In this document: positions 1-10,484 of the stretch, in pieces
Layout: each line of letters begins with the position of its first letter
Position numbering within the stretch: the stretch's first letter is position 1
DNA from: Tethya wilhelma
Lineage: Eukaryota; Porifera; Demospongiae; Tethyida; Tethyidae
DNA length: 64,000 bases
Assembly (NCBI GenBank): GCA_964030475.1
Contig: CAXIPT010000003.1
Location: forward strand, 7,950,453-8,014,452
Reading direction: 5' to 3'
Position numbers and translations under genes: made by a program
The notes under the pieces: model-generated
What the model was told of the DNA's origin: nothing
Database searches by the model: none
Seen by the model: the letters and a program-made list of their open reading frames with translations, nothing else

Positions 1-1807
1 GCTTTCTAATTTGTTTTCTGCGGCATTCATAGTGTAGGCACACTCCCAAATCCCAATCTGTACAATAAAAAAAAAACAAGAAACATAACAACAACAACAA
101 AAAAACAGTGTCAGAAACAGACCTGTCCATGTGACAAAGGCACAAAGTTTCATCTCTTCATTGTACACATAACCAGGTTCCATCAATTTAATTTGCTTTT
201 CTTCAGTACACTTTTTGATCCACTGACTGAAGAGGTAGAGGCATGTCTTGAGAGGTACACCATGATTACTTAGTTTCTCCTAAAGAATAAGACATCACAT
301 TATTCGCATGAAGAAACGAGCAAGAGAAATTCAGTTTCAAGGCTAATAATTACCAAAAAACAAAAAATATAAACCTACTGCACACATTGATATTTATCTA
401 TACCATCATTGCGTACCTGTGTTATTCCAGTAAGTTGTTTACAGAAATCACTCAGAATTGGGTTCTCTTCAGGTATAACATAGTGGTGAAATTCTGACTC
501 TATACTTCCAGTTTGTAAATTCAACAATAGAGCAGGGAATTCAACTGCACATGTAGTAGTCAAATTTGAAATACAACATTTTACAAAAGTGATTGACAAT
601 ATTTACTAATTTCTGGCTTTCCTTTCTTGTCCTCCCAGCAAGTTGATTCAAAATCAATCACTATGACATATGATAACAGTTGACCTAGTAATAAAGGCAT
701 ATCACATCACCTACAAGTAATTTCCAAACACCAAAGCATGAGGCATGCAATACTACACAGTAAAAACACACTATTTCTGTGGAAGCAATAACCAATTTCA
801 TATTACAACAGCAGATACATGTAAACTACAATAATAATGAACAATTGTTAGGGTTGCAGTGATGATGGCATATTAATTTTGCTACCATTTACTGCAGCTA
901 GAAATTTTTGAGGATTCAAATTTGAGAAGCAAGACTACAGCCTGCTAGCAACTGTATGATTAAAGCCACATACAGTATATAGTTACTGGGTAAGCCTTGT
1001 AATTGTAAGCCTTTTGGATACTAACAATTGTGAATGTTATTTTGCTTTATGTAAAGCTGCTTTATTACTAACCCAAACATTGCTAAAATTAGTTTGTGAA
1101 TATAAACTAAACCTAAAGTGACAGGGGGGTACGCCTTTTTGCAAGTTAAGTTCAGCAATTTTTGGGCAAAGAAATAGTTCTTCCTCAGTATGAAATCCAT
1201 TAGTGTGCACTAATTATTATATCTTAAAGGAATAGCCTAAACAGTTAAGATTATGTGAAGCAAACATGGATCACATAAAACATTATCAGAAAATATCTTG
1301 AGATCTACACTGTAGCTGGGATTTGAACCAGGGTTGTTCGAATTGTAGTCGAATACTCTTACCATTGCATGAGCTACTAGAACTCATAGGTATTGACACA
1401 TAGTACATTATTGTAGAATGAAAATATTGAAAAGTAAGCATACAGTGCCTAGAACTGTTGCCAATGTTTAAGAGTACATTGTATATGTATAGCTCAAGTG
1501 TACATAGTACTTAGTCATCAATAACCATTCCAATCTTGTTTTTGCTTCTTACTTCAGTCTCTTTTTTTTACTTCAGTAACCAACAACATCAGCTGCCTGA
1601 TTTCACTGGCTCAAGCAGCGCTTATATTACAGATGGCATGGCATAATACATATCAATCTACTTTTTTTCACCTAAACTCCACTTTTATGCTAGTTAGCAT
1701 TATTAATCTATGGCTTACCATTCTTCTTTTTCTTCCAAGGACTAGTGCACTGCTCTTCGGCTGCCTTTCTCTTAGATGGTATAAGTGAAGGTAGAACCCC
1801 CAATTTA
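1..1807 (-). CDS. ERI1/ERI2-type 3'-5' exoribonuclease, partial (five exons visible)
   Basis: DEDDh exonuclease of the ERI family, which trims 3' ends of small RNAs, histone mRNA or rRNA. Exons inferred from GT-AG sites and phase, in coding order: 1719-1807, 607-684, 417-544, 123-279 and 1-57 (continues past the left edge). The second exon carries VIVIDFESTCWEDKKGKPEI, holding the first catalytic Asp/Glu pair. The third gives IIEFPALLLN and ends LTGITQ, the usual ERI landmark. The fourth gives FSQWIKK and LCAFVTWTD, and the last WDLGVCLHYECRRKQIRK. All four junctions keep phase (A|TT, CAG|GAG, G|AT, G|GT), which strongly supports the model. The 1719-1807 exon is Lys/Arg-rich with no domain I recognise and begins in phase 2, so at least one more 5' exon exists upstream (right). 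I cannot place the start codon. The later catalytic His is beyond the window. ERI1, ERI2 and ERI3 cannot be separated from this piece. Confidence 0.88.
1309..1383 (-). tRNA. tRNA-like sequence, probably a pseudogene or SINE head
   Basis: Inside an intron of the ERI gene. Read on the minus strand it has an A-box-like TAGCTCATGCAATGG and a B-box GGTTCAAATCC. A 5-bp anticodon stem (TTCGA/TCGAA) closes a 7-nt loop CTACAAT, and a 4-bp D stem is present. The T stem lacks one base compared with a perfect CTGGG/CCCAG stem, and the acceptor stem pairs only 6 of 7 with wobbles. The apparent anticodon ACA is abnormal. These faults favour a decayed tRNA or a tRNA-derived SINE over a functional gene. Confidence 0.45.
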
Positions 1808-4739
1808 CTGTAGGAATTTTAGTGATTATAATTATGATAACAGTACACCTGCATGCCAAAGAGCATGGCTTAGGCCAGTGCTATGGCCTGATGATAGCTA
1901 AGTGTGATGCTAGCAGCTATAGGCCATTGGCTTACAAATAATACCAAGTATTATGAACACTTGCTACTACTGATGAAGAGATTTTAACGCACACAAACTC
2001 TTATTATGCCTTTATTTATACTACTTTAGATTCTAAAAATTATTATGCCTTTATTTATACTACTTTAGATTCTTCTTAAATTTAGAAATACACATGCAAG
2101 AAGAGGGCACAGATTTATCGCATCTGGGGAAACTTGAAGAATAGTCTCATTAGCTAGATCAACTCTCTGGCAGTCTACAAAAATTAGTGGAAATTTTCAT
2201 GCAGAAAAGTGTCATAACAACTGTGGAATTATACTAGCGATACAAATTTATCACTGATATAGTAATCATAACAATTATCATACATGATTACATGAGTCTT
2301 CACGTACAATTGCCGTGAGTGTGAGTGAGCCCCAGATATACGTGACATGGCAATCGAAACTCTGACTTTCAGATCCCCTAAATAATGCTTTTTATTCTAA
2401 TTTGCGCAACAAAATGTTTTTGGACAACGTATGATGTCATGAAGTTGTAGGTGGAGCTAAGAACTAGCTGGCCTGGATCCATGAATCACGGTAGCCTCAG
2501 GCTCCCCTTTGACCTTTCACTCACGGAAAGGAGGAGGGTATCCTTGTGCCCAAAATTTTCATGAAGTTATTAGTAGCTGTGTTAGTTACTTCTGATAAAA
2601 ACAAAATTAGATAAATGTCGGGAAATTAAAGTAGGTGCACAGCATCAAAAAAATTCTAGGTAGTACGTACACATATTATTGCCATTATAATACTATACTC
2701 TAAGTAACCCACTAAACAATTGATGATAAATTTTCCCTTTCATTTGCTGTGAACAAAACAAGACTCCATCTCATCGACAAGTGCCATATTATCAGAAACA
2801 AAATCAACAATTTTCATCCATTCTTTCATCTTATCACATTCCCATATGCAACCATTCTTAACACACAAAATAAACGACATCACACATCTCACAATCGTAC
2901 CTCAGCTGATGTAAACTGAAACACAATAAACACTAATACATTTTCTCATATGGAACACACAAACAATTCATGTGCACAAACACCGGTCCACTCATGCTCG
3001 CCGCCAAAATGTCGTAGAGATTTGCTAGAATAATTATACTAGTAGAATTTTATTGAGTTATACAACAGCTGCTCAAAAATTTTAACAAGATACAGCTATG
3101 TGCACATGAACTAGGCCAAGCCTGAAGAAAGAGTGCTAAATAACACAAATTGCTTGTCAAGAAAAATTGTACACAACCTGAGCACGGCATCCTAGCTTGC
3201 AGACTAATACCTTTAATAGATGACTTTAATCTAGCTAATTATTAATGCTAATAACTATTTTGCCCTAGTTACATGGCAACTTGATTCAGTATCTCATTAT
3301 GATGGAATCTAGCCACATTATTCCAGGGACTAGAAAATATATGCTTCAAGCCATGATATTATAGTGAGCACGAACTGTGTGCATTTAGCAGTCCCTGTAT
3401 AGCACGGGAATAATAACTCCAGCATAATTCCACAACATTTTAGTATTTCCCTGTGACAGACAGTACACATCCATAAGAAAGATCAGTACACTCCCACAAT
3501 AATTATAATAATTTCAGCAAAAATACAAAATTGCTGTAACAGTCGACAGGTGACCAGACTCTTTCTAATTAGTAAAGCAGACAGGAAGCAGAAAGTCTGG
3601 GGATCAAACTACGGGTGACTCTTTTCAGCAAAGTGCAATGTCCCCTAGTGGCTGACCCGCGAGACTATAAATGTCCGGACCCCTCCCAACAAACCAGAGA
3701 TTCGTCAGACTTCACTATTAATTTAGATCTATATGCACGGTTTTACAATTAGTTCTACCTGACAATTTACTTGCCTCGCAAGCTTCTTTGTTTTTGTTGT
3801 CGGCATCTGGACCATGTAGCTGAGCAGAAGGCTGGTAGAGCCAATTGCTATTGGCAACTTGAGTGGAGACTGCTCAAAATAAAGCGCACCAAGTCACGCA
3901 GCTGAACTCGTATGGCGCGGAAAGCTCAGTTTTCACAGAGTCACAAAGTTCACATGTAAAAAGTAGACTATTTCTGGTTGGGAGGAGCTAATCACCCCAT
4001 AGGATGGATTTAATAGTAGATTCTCTCTGGATAAAAATATTGGGGAGCTCGGCCTCCAGTCCTGTAAATACTTGTTAGCCTACATTATCCATGCTTGTAG
4101 TCCATATACATTACTGTTGATTTTGTATATTACCTGGTGATGGTATCCAGATGTACAAGCACTCCTAATTTACTCATAGAGTGCTAGCCTCAAAGCTCAT
4201 GACTGTTTGCATAGTTGCAGGACATTTTTGCTAAATGTGATAACAATTGCAATAACACTGTTTGTGAAAGGAAGCCTTATGAAAATAGCTGTAGGAGATG
4301 GTAGAATTTTTTGGCCGGTTTCATCAAGATCACTATCTATTAATAAGTTGCATGGCATAATTATGTTTAGCACTTAGTTTGTCATAGCAATCTTTTCATC
4401 AGAAGTCATATCTGCTGACATACAACTTTACTTGATGTTTTCCCCATTGGATGTAAAGAGAAAAAATGGCTGAGTATAAGAGTACATAAATCTGTCTCAT
4501 AAATATTATGTTACATCTATTTTTTCATCGGAATCTCCATAACCACACTGAGCTCTAATCACGAAAATCAGGATGTTAGCCCGGCTTTCATAGTTTTTGT
4601 TTTTTAAAAGCAAAACAAAGCACAGATCACTCTACTCCACTTTATACATAAAATAATGTACAGTATGTTTATGTGTCTACTTTTATACACCTGTTGTAGA
4701 GGCCACATCTATTACTCACATGATTCAGAGTGCAATCAA
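1808..4739. other. 5' side of the ERI gene and intergenic DNA; nothing recognised
   Basis: AT-rich. It should hold the missing 5' exon(s) of the ERI gene. One possible start is an ATG AGT GGA CCG at about 2990 on the minus strand followed by GTGTTT, but phase did not let me join it to the next exon. A stretch at 3540-3720 is richer in CpG. I see no other coding evidence. Confidence 0.5.
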
Positions 4740-4850
4740 GGAATTAATTGTACTCCAGCTGCCAAGAGTATGGCAAAATAATAGCACAAGCGCAGGGAGC
4801 TCGAGTGCTATTAGGCCATACGAGTGGCAGCTAGAGTGCTATTTAATTCC
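4740..4850. repeat. Short foldback element (palindromic MITE-like), copy 1
   Basis: A near-palindrome. AGCTGCCAAGAGTATGGC at 4757 pairs with the inverted GCCATACGAGTGGCAGCT further right (two mismatches), and the pairing extends outward to GGAATTAA and TTAATTCC. It marks the left edge of the segment that is repeated after the N at 6790. Confidence 0.75.
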
Positions 4851-6789
4851 ATAATTGTACGAGGAATTGTGTGGTTATCTGCTAATGGTATCATTTTAAG
4901 GAGGAACAGACAAATATTATCTAGCTAACAGCCTTAATTTTTAGAGGGATAAACGCAAAATCAAGGCTAGTTTACAAGATTTTTAATTATAATTTTATGA
5001 ACGAGTGCAATTACTAAAACCACAGATGGTATTACAAAACCACAGAGGGTATTACTAATTAAAAATCATGTTCAATTACATGACTAGTACATGAAAGCCC
5101 AATTACTGCTGTAGTTACACTCTTGGTGTATAGTAATGTGACTACATAAAGTACGCTATTATTATAGTCATGCATGTGGCTCTACAGCTGCAGTGAGAAA
5201 AATTTTCTGGCCATTCGAAACTGTAAATCCAAGTCACAATCTTCACTTCGGTGTCCTTTTTACTATGATTCACATTTAGTAGATTCAAATGAATGTTTTG
5301 GAGACAAGAGTATATAATTATTGACTCTCAACTTGCAATTGGTACACACATGTCATTCATATTGTATAGGTTTTGTAGGAATGGGCCATATATGTCCCAT
5401 AGACACAAGACAAAATGTTTCTCTTACAAATTTTGGCATAAAGATACAGGTAAAGAGAGCCAGTAGACAATTTTCTAACTATTACATACCAACTTATATG
5501 AATATGGAGCACCTTAGCAGTACAATTTTTATTTTTCTTCATACATGTAACTCATCTCAGTCAAACACAAGTTTTTGTAGTAGTTGGTTGTTCAAGAAAA
5601 ATAAGTTCTGCTGCTATAGCTTTATTCCCAGGCTCCTCCTTCACATATATTTTCTTCAAAAATAAGGAGACAAAGATTATTTTCAAAGAAATTTTGCGCA
5701 AGGGAAGAGCCTGAGAACTGCTGCAATAATATAAGAATAGGCTTCATACTGCTGCAGTAGCTAGGTGATTAGTATTCATGTGGGTATGCCTGTTACAATA
5801 GCTTGCCTTTTCAGCTAACTGTGCTGGGTTGTGCAGCACCCTCAGAGCTTTTAACTAACATAATATTCATTGCAACTGTAGACTATATTTATTGTTGTGA
5901 TCTTGTCATGTGATATTAATTATTATTTTGATGATTTGTATCATGAGAGAGCCAATAAGACTTGTGTTGGTTTGCCTTTGTTTGGTGGCTGTTCAAGGTT
6001 TACCACTGAAACCACATATTGTGTTTGTTCTGGTGGATGACTTAGGATTTGCTGAAGCTGGATTCAGAAACCCCCCAGTAAAGACACCAAACTTTGACAC
6101 TCTGGCTAAATCTGGTGTGATCTTAGACCGACACTATGTTTTCAAGTATTGCTCTCCTTCAAGAGCATCCTTCTTATCGGGACGCTGGCCACATCATGTT
6201 CATCAGTGGAATCCACCACCATACTCAGTCGCAGGACTGAATATTAACATTACTACACTACCAGCTAAGCTCAAACTAGGTGGTTATGCTACACATATGA
6301 TTGGAAAATGGCATGAAGGATTCTCAGATCCAGCTCACTTGCCCATAAACCGAGGTTTTGACACAACAAGTGGTTTTCTAAGTGGTGGTGAAGATCATTT
6401 CATGGAAGAGACAGTTTGTGGGGTTGATTATTGGAAAAATAATGAACCAGACAATCGAAATGGAACGTATGATGCCTACAATTATAGAGATGATCTTACA
6501 GTTATTTTGCAAAAACATGACCCAAATGTCCCCGTATTCCTCTACCTCCCACTACATAATGTTCACAGCCCATTACAAGCACCAGAAGAATGGTTAAACC
6601 TCTATCCAATTAACTCCACTTGTGATCTGCGTGTTAAACTCCAAGCAATGGCTAGTGTAGCTGACAATGTAACTGGTCATCTAGTAAAACTGCTTCAAAA
6701 AAGAGATATGTGGAAGGATACAATTTTTATTGTTTCGTCTGACAATGGAGGGGCTCTTTGTGCTGGTAGCAATTATCCACTCAAAGGGT
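4757..6789 (+). repeat. Duplicated segment A (foldback plus truncated arylsulfatase)
   Basis: Matches 6791-8832 nearly base for base with scattered substitutions and small indels. For example the second copy has AGATAAGC added near 7522, and AAAACT near 7626. It stops exactly at the N at 6790, where the second copy starts. This is the pattern of two overlapping contigs joined without merging, or of two alleles, rather than of an ordinary tandem duplication. Confidence 0.85.
5910..6789 (+). pseudogene. Arylsulfatase, truncated first copy (ends at an N)
   Basis: The first 293 codons of the same sulfatase that is complete at 7953-9482, cut off after the codons for NYPLKG by the single N at 6790. 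The predicted proteins differ only at about two places: Val versus Leu at residue 209 and Leu versus Pro at 283. The active-site CSPSRA motif is intact. The truncation coincides with the sequence gap, so this is most likely an assembly duplicate of the 7953 gene (the other allele) and not a biological pseudogene. The ATG chosen matches that of the complete copy. Confidence 0.85.
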
Positions 6790-6790
6790 N

Positions 6791-8832
6791 AGCTGCCAAG
6801 AGTATGGCAAAATAATAGCACAAGCGCAGGGACCTCGAGTGCTATTAGGCCATACGAGTGGCAGCTAGACTGCTATTTAATTCCATAATTGTACGAGGAA
6901 TTGTGTGATTATCTGCTAATGGTATCATTTTAAGGAGGAACAGACAAATATTAGCTAACAGCCTTAATTTTTAGAGGGATAAACGCAAAATCAAGGCTAG
7001 TTTACAAGATTTTTAATTATAATTTTATGAACGAGTGCAATTACTAAAACCACAGATGGTATTACAAAACCACTGAGGGTATTACTAATTAAAAATCGTG
7101 TTCAATTACATGACTAGTACATGAAAGCCCAATTACTGCTGTAGTTACACTCTTGGTGTATAGTAATGTGACTCCATAAAGTACGCTATTATTATAGTCA
7201 TGCATGTGGCTCTACAGCTGCAGTGAGAAAATTTTTCTGGCCATTCGAAACTGTAAATCCAAGTCACAATCTTCACTTCGGTGTCCTTTTTACTATGATT
7301 CACATTTAGTAGATTCAAATGAATGTTTTGGAGACAAGAGTACATAATTATTGACTCTCAACTTGCAATTGGTACACACATGTCATACATATTGTATAGG
7401 TTTTGTAGGAATGGGCCATATATGTCCCATAGACACAAGACAAAATGTTTCTCTTACAAATTTTGGCATAAAGATACAGGTAAAGAGAGCCAGTAGACAA
7501 TTTTCTAACTATTGCATACCAAGATAAGCAACTTATATGAATATGGAGCACCTTAGCAGTACAATTTTTATCTTTCTTCATACATGTAACTCATCTCAGT
7601 CAAACACAAGTTTTTGTAGTAGTTGGAAAACTTTGTTCAAGAAAAATGAGTTCTGCTGCTGTAGCTTTATTCCCAGGCTCCTCCTTCACATATATTTTCT
7701 TCAAAAATAAGGAGACAAAGATTATTTTCAAAGAAATTTTGCGCAAGGGAAGAGCCTGAGAACTGCTGCAATAATATAAGAATAGGCTTCATACTGCTGC
7801 AGTAGCTAGGTGATTAGTATTCATGTGGGTATGCCTGTTACAATAGCTTGCCTTCAGCTAACTGTGCTGGGTTGTGTAGCACCCTCAGAGCTTTTAACTA
7901 ACATAATATTCATTGCAACTGTAGACTATATTTATTGTTGTGATCTTGTCATGTGATATTAATTATTATTTTGATGATTTGTATCATGAGAGAGCCAATA
8001 AGACTTGTGTTGGTTTGCCTTTGTTTGGTGGCTGTTCAAGGTTTACCACTGAAACCACATATTGTGTTCGTTCTGGTGGATGACTTAGGATTTGCTGAAG
8101 CTGGATTCAGAAACCCCCCAGTAAAGACACCAAACTTTGACACTCTGGCTAAATCTGGTGTGATCTTAGACCGACACTATGTTTTCAAGTATTGCTCTCC
8201 TTCAAGAGCATCCTTCTTATCGGGACGCTGGCCACATCATGTTCATCAGTGGAATCCACCACCATACTCAGTCGCAGGACTGAATATTAACATTACTACA
8301 CTACCAGCTAAGCTCAAACTAGGTGGTTATGCTACACATATGATTGGAAAATGGCATGAAGGATTCTCAGATCCAGCTCACTTGCCCATAAACCGAGGTT
8401 TTGACACAACAAGTGGTTTTCTAAGTGGTGGTGAAGATCATTTCATGGAAGAGACAGTTTGTGGGGTTGATTATTGGAAAAATAATGAACCAGACAATCG
8501 AAATGGAACGTATGATGCCTACAATTATAGAGATGATCTCACAGTTATTTTGCAAAAACATGACCCAAATGTCCCCCTATTCCTCTACCTCCCACTACAT
8601 AATGTTCATAGCCCATTACAAGCACCAGAAGAATGGTTAAACCTCTATCCAATTAACTCCACTTGTGATCTGCGTGTTAAACTCCAAGCAATGGCTAGTG
8701 TAGCTGACAATGTAACTGGTCATCTAGTAAAACTGCTTCAAAAAAGAGATATGTGGAAGGATACAATTTTTATTGTTTCGTCTGACAATGGAGGGGCTCC
8801 TTGTGCTGGTAGTAATTATCCACTCAAAGGGT
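6791..8832 (+). repeat. Duplicated segment B (foldback remnant plus 5' part of the complete arylsulfatase)
   Basis: Second copy of the segment at 4757-6789. It begins in the middle of the foldback element directly after the N (the foldback part ends near 6884) and then continues through the intact sulfatase. Confidence 0.85.
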
Positions 8833-9482
8833 GTAAAGGAACATTCTTTGAAGGTGGAGTAAGAGCGATAGCATTTGCAAATGGTGGAGTTTTACCAGAA
8901 ACTGTAAAGGGAACAACACTGAAGGCATTTATTCACATAGCTGATTGGTACACCACATTTTGCAATCTTGCAGGTGTTGATCCCTCTGACTCTGGAACAG
9001 GAAAGTTTCCTGTGGATGGTCTAGATGTATGGCCAATCTTGACAGGAGTATCTTCCACCACAGCTCATGAAGAAATAGTGCTTGGATACAACTTTGAAAA
9101 TTCTGGAGCAATTATTGGAGGAGAATATAAGTTGATAGTTAATCAATCTTCCAACAAGTGTGATGATCTCATGTGGACACCCCTAAACTATCCCTGTAGG
9201 AATGGTCCCACAGGTGTAGACTGTAAGCCATACTGTTTGTATAATATTGTCAAAGATCCTGAAGAACGTAATGAACTCTCATCAAAGGAACCCAATATCC
9301 TTCACCAAATGGTGAATAGATACAACAAGTATGCAAATGAGCCACGAGAAATGCAAGATCAAGGGTTCCATAGTAATTCAGATCTACCACAAGAATTTCT
9401 ACAGGCTTGCCAATATATGTCTAAACATGGACAATATTGGCAGCCATGGATAAATGTTACATCGTATAAAAACAGTAATTAA
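7953..9482 (+). CDS. Arylsulfatase (arylsulfatase B/I/J-like), complete, intronless
   Basis: A 509-residue sulfatase that hydrolyses sulfate esters of glycans, expected in the secretory pathway, lysosome or matrix. Calcium-site DD lies at residues 43-44. CSPSRASFLSGR at 81-92 is the sulfatase signature in which Cys81 would be converted to formylglycine. GKWH is at 132-135, LHNVHSP at 215-221, SSDNGG at 276-281 and LKGCKGTFFEGGVR at 291-304. Several N-glycosylation sequons are visible (N113, N184, N235, N253 and near the C-terminus). Length fits the arylsulfatase B family. Three ATGs lie near the start (codons 1, 8 and 12). The third, at 7986, gives a cleaner signal peptide (MREPIRLVLVCLCLVAVQG), so it may be the true start. 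No intron is needed. Substrate cannot be inferred. Confidence 0.95.
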   Translation: MILIIILMICIMREPIRLVLVCLCLVAVQGLPLKPHIVFVLVDDLGFAEAGFRNPPVKTPNFDTLAKSGVILDRHYVFKYCSPSRASFLSGRWPHHVHQWNPPPYSVAGLNINITTLPAKLKLGGYATHMIGKWHEGFSDPAHLPINRGFDTTSGFLSGGEDHFMEETVCGVDYWKNNEPDNRNGTYDAYNYRDDLTVILQKHDPNVPLFLYLPLHNVHSPLQAPEEWLNLYPINSTCDLRVKLQAMASVADNVTGHLVKLLQKRDMWKDTIFIVSSDNGGAPCAGSNYPLKGCKGTFFEGGVRAIAFANGGVLPETVKGTTLKAFIHIADWYTTFCNLAGVDPSDSGTGKFPVDGLDVWPILTGVSSTTAHEEIVLGYNFENSGAIIGGEYKLIVNQSSNKCDDLMWTPLNYPCRNGPTGVDCKPYCLYNIVKDPEERNELSSKEPNILHQMVNRYNKYANEPREMQDQGFHSNSDLPQEFLQACQYMSKHGQYWQPWINVTSYKNSN

Positions 9483-9612
9483 TTGCTGTTTGATACTCTA
9501 GTCACGTGTCATAATTTATACCCCTCCTTCCATGTTACACTGTTAAGCAATAATAATACAAATAATAATATTTACTCTAGAAATTAAAGATTGAATAATG
9601 TTGGTGTATGGC

Positions 9613-9759
9613 AGAGGAGGTTCGACGTGCACGGTTGAACTTTGCTTGACCTTTTGTAATTAAAGTCTTCCACGTGCAGGTATATAATGTATATTGAACA
9701 CATGGAGGACTTTAATTGCAAAAGGTCAAGCAAAGGTCAACCATGTCAAATCTCCTCTG
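9613..9759. mobile_element. Foldback MITE with a 10-bp direct repeat (Mutator-like)
   Basis: Long inverted arms of about 60 bp (starting AGAGGAGGTT; ending inverted as AATCTCCTCT) around a short AT-rich loop. GGTGTATGGC flanks it on both sides (9603-9612 and 9760-9769). A 9-10-bp target duplication with long terminal inverted repeats is typical of Mutator-like elements. It lies just 3' of the arylsulfatase. Confidence 0.75.
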
Positions 9760-9769
9760 GGTGTATGGC

Positions 9770-10484
9770 ATGTTCACAGGAGGCCGGCCTGCATGAGTGA
9801 ACAGGCAACCTTTACATACATAAACAATAAAACTATGTACTTATTATAATAATTACAATTCAGATGACAACAAACGATAATGAATTCCCATGCAATCGAG
9901 ACAGTTTACAGATTGGATCTCAACAGTGGTTGACATTTCTGAAGGGACAGCAGAAATGAAAGGTGCATGTGTTTAAGGGTTGGATCAAAGGTTGATATGA
10001 AGTGGTTCCATAGTATTGATTGAACACTACCCACAATGCTGAAATAGCTTCTCGAATGTAAATCTATTGGTGGTATATAGGGAGTTCGAAAGGGCACCTA
10101 TTGAAGTTAGTCCAACAATATGCTATCAACAACCAGTACAAACATTCCTACTTTGTTAGCCATTGATAGCTGCATGCTTCCCGATCTGGTTTTGTTATTA
10201 GCTGAATGATACATAGTTTAAGATATTGAAGGAGTCAGTTGGCTGCTAATAATACTAACTGGCGAATAAATAGCAACCATAATAAAATATATTATTATCC
10301 TGTATGTCCATGGTTATAGTACATGTGCAAAATAGATTTGGAACACTCAAGTTAACAAAATCAGGTTATAAAGTAATGGAGGTATCATACATGCATGTGT
10401 GCACCTTATAGATAAGTAGCAAAATGAGCAGATAAATCTACCACAAACCAGTTTCTTACCAAACAATACACCTGTTTAGGTTGA
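9770..10484. other. Intergenic space between convergent arylsulfatase and acyltransferase genes
   Basis: AT-rich and without a supported gene. The 3' ends of the sulfatase (plus) and acyltransferase (minus) face each other here, so it should contain the acyltransferase 3' UTR. Confidence 0.5.

Noticed and set aside
5321..7581. Short frames on both strands upstream of each sulfatase copy
   Set aside because: They are present in both duplicated segments but overlap on opposite strands, are low in complexity and have no motif.
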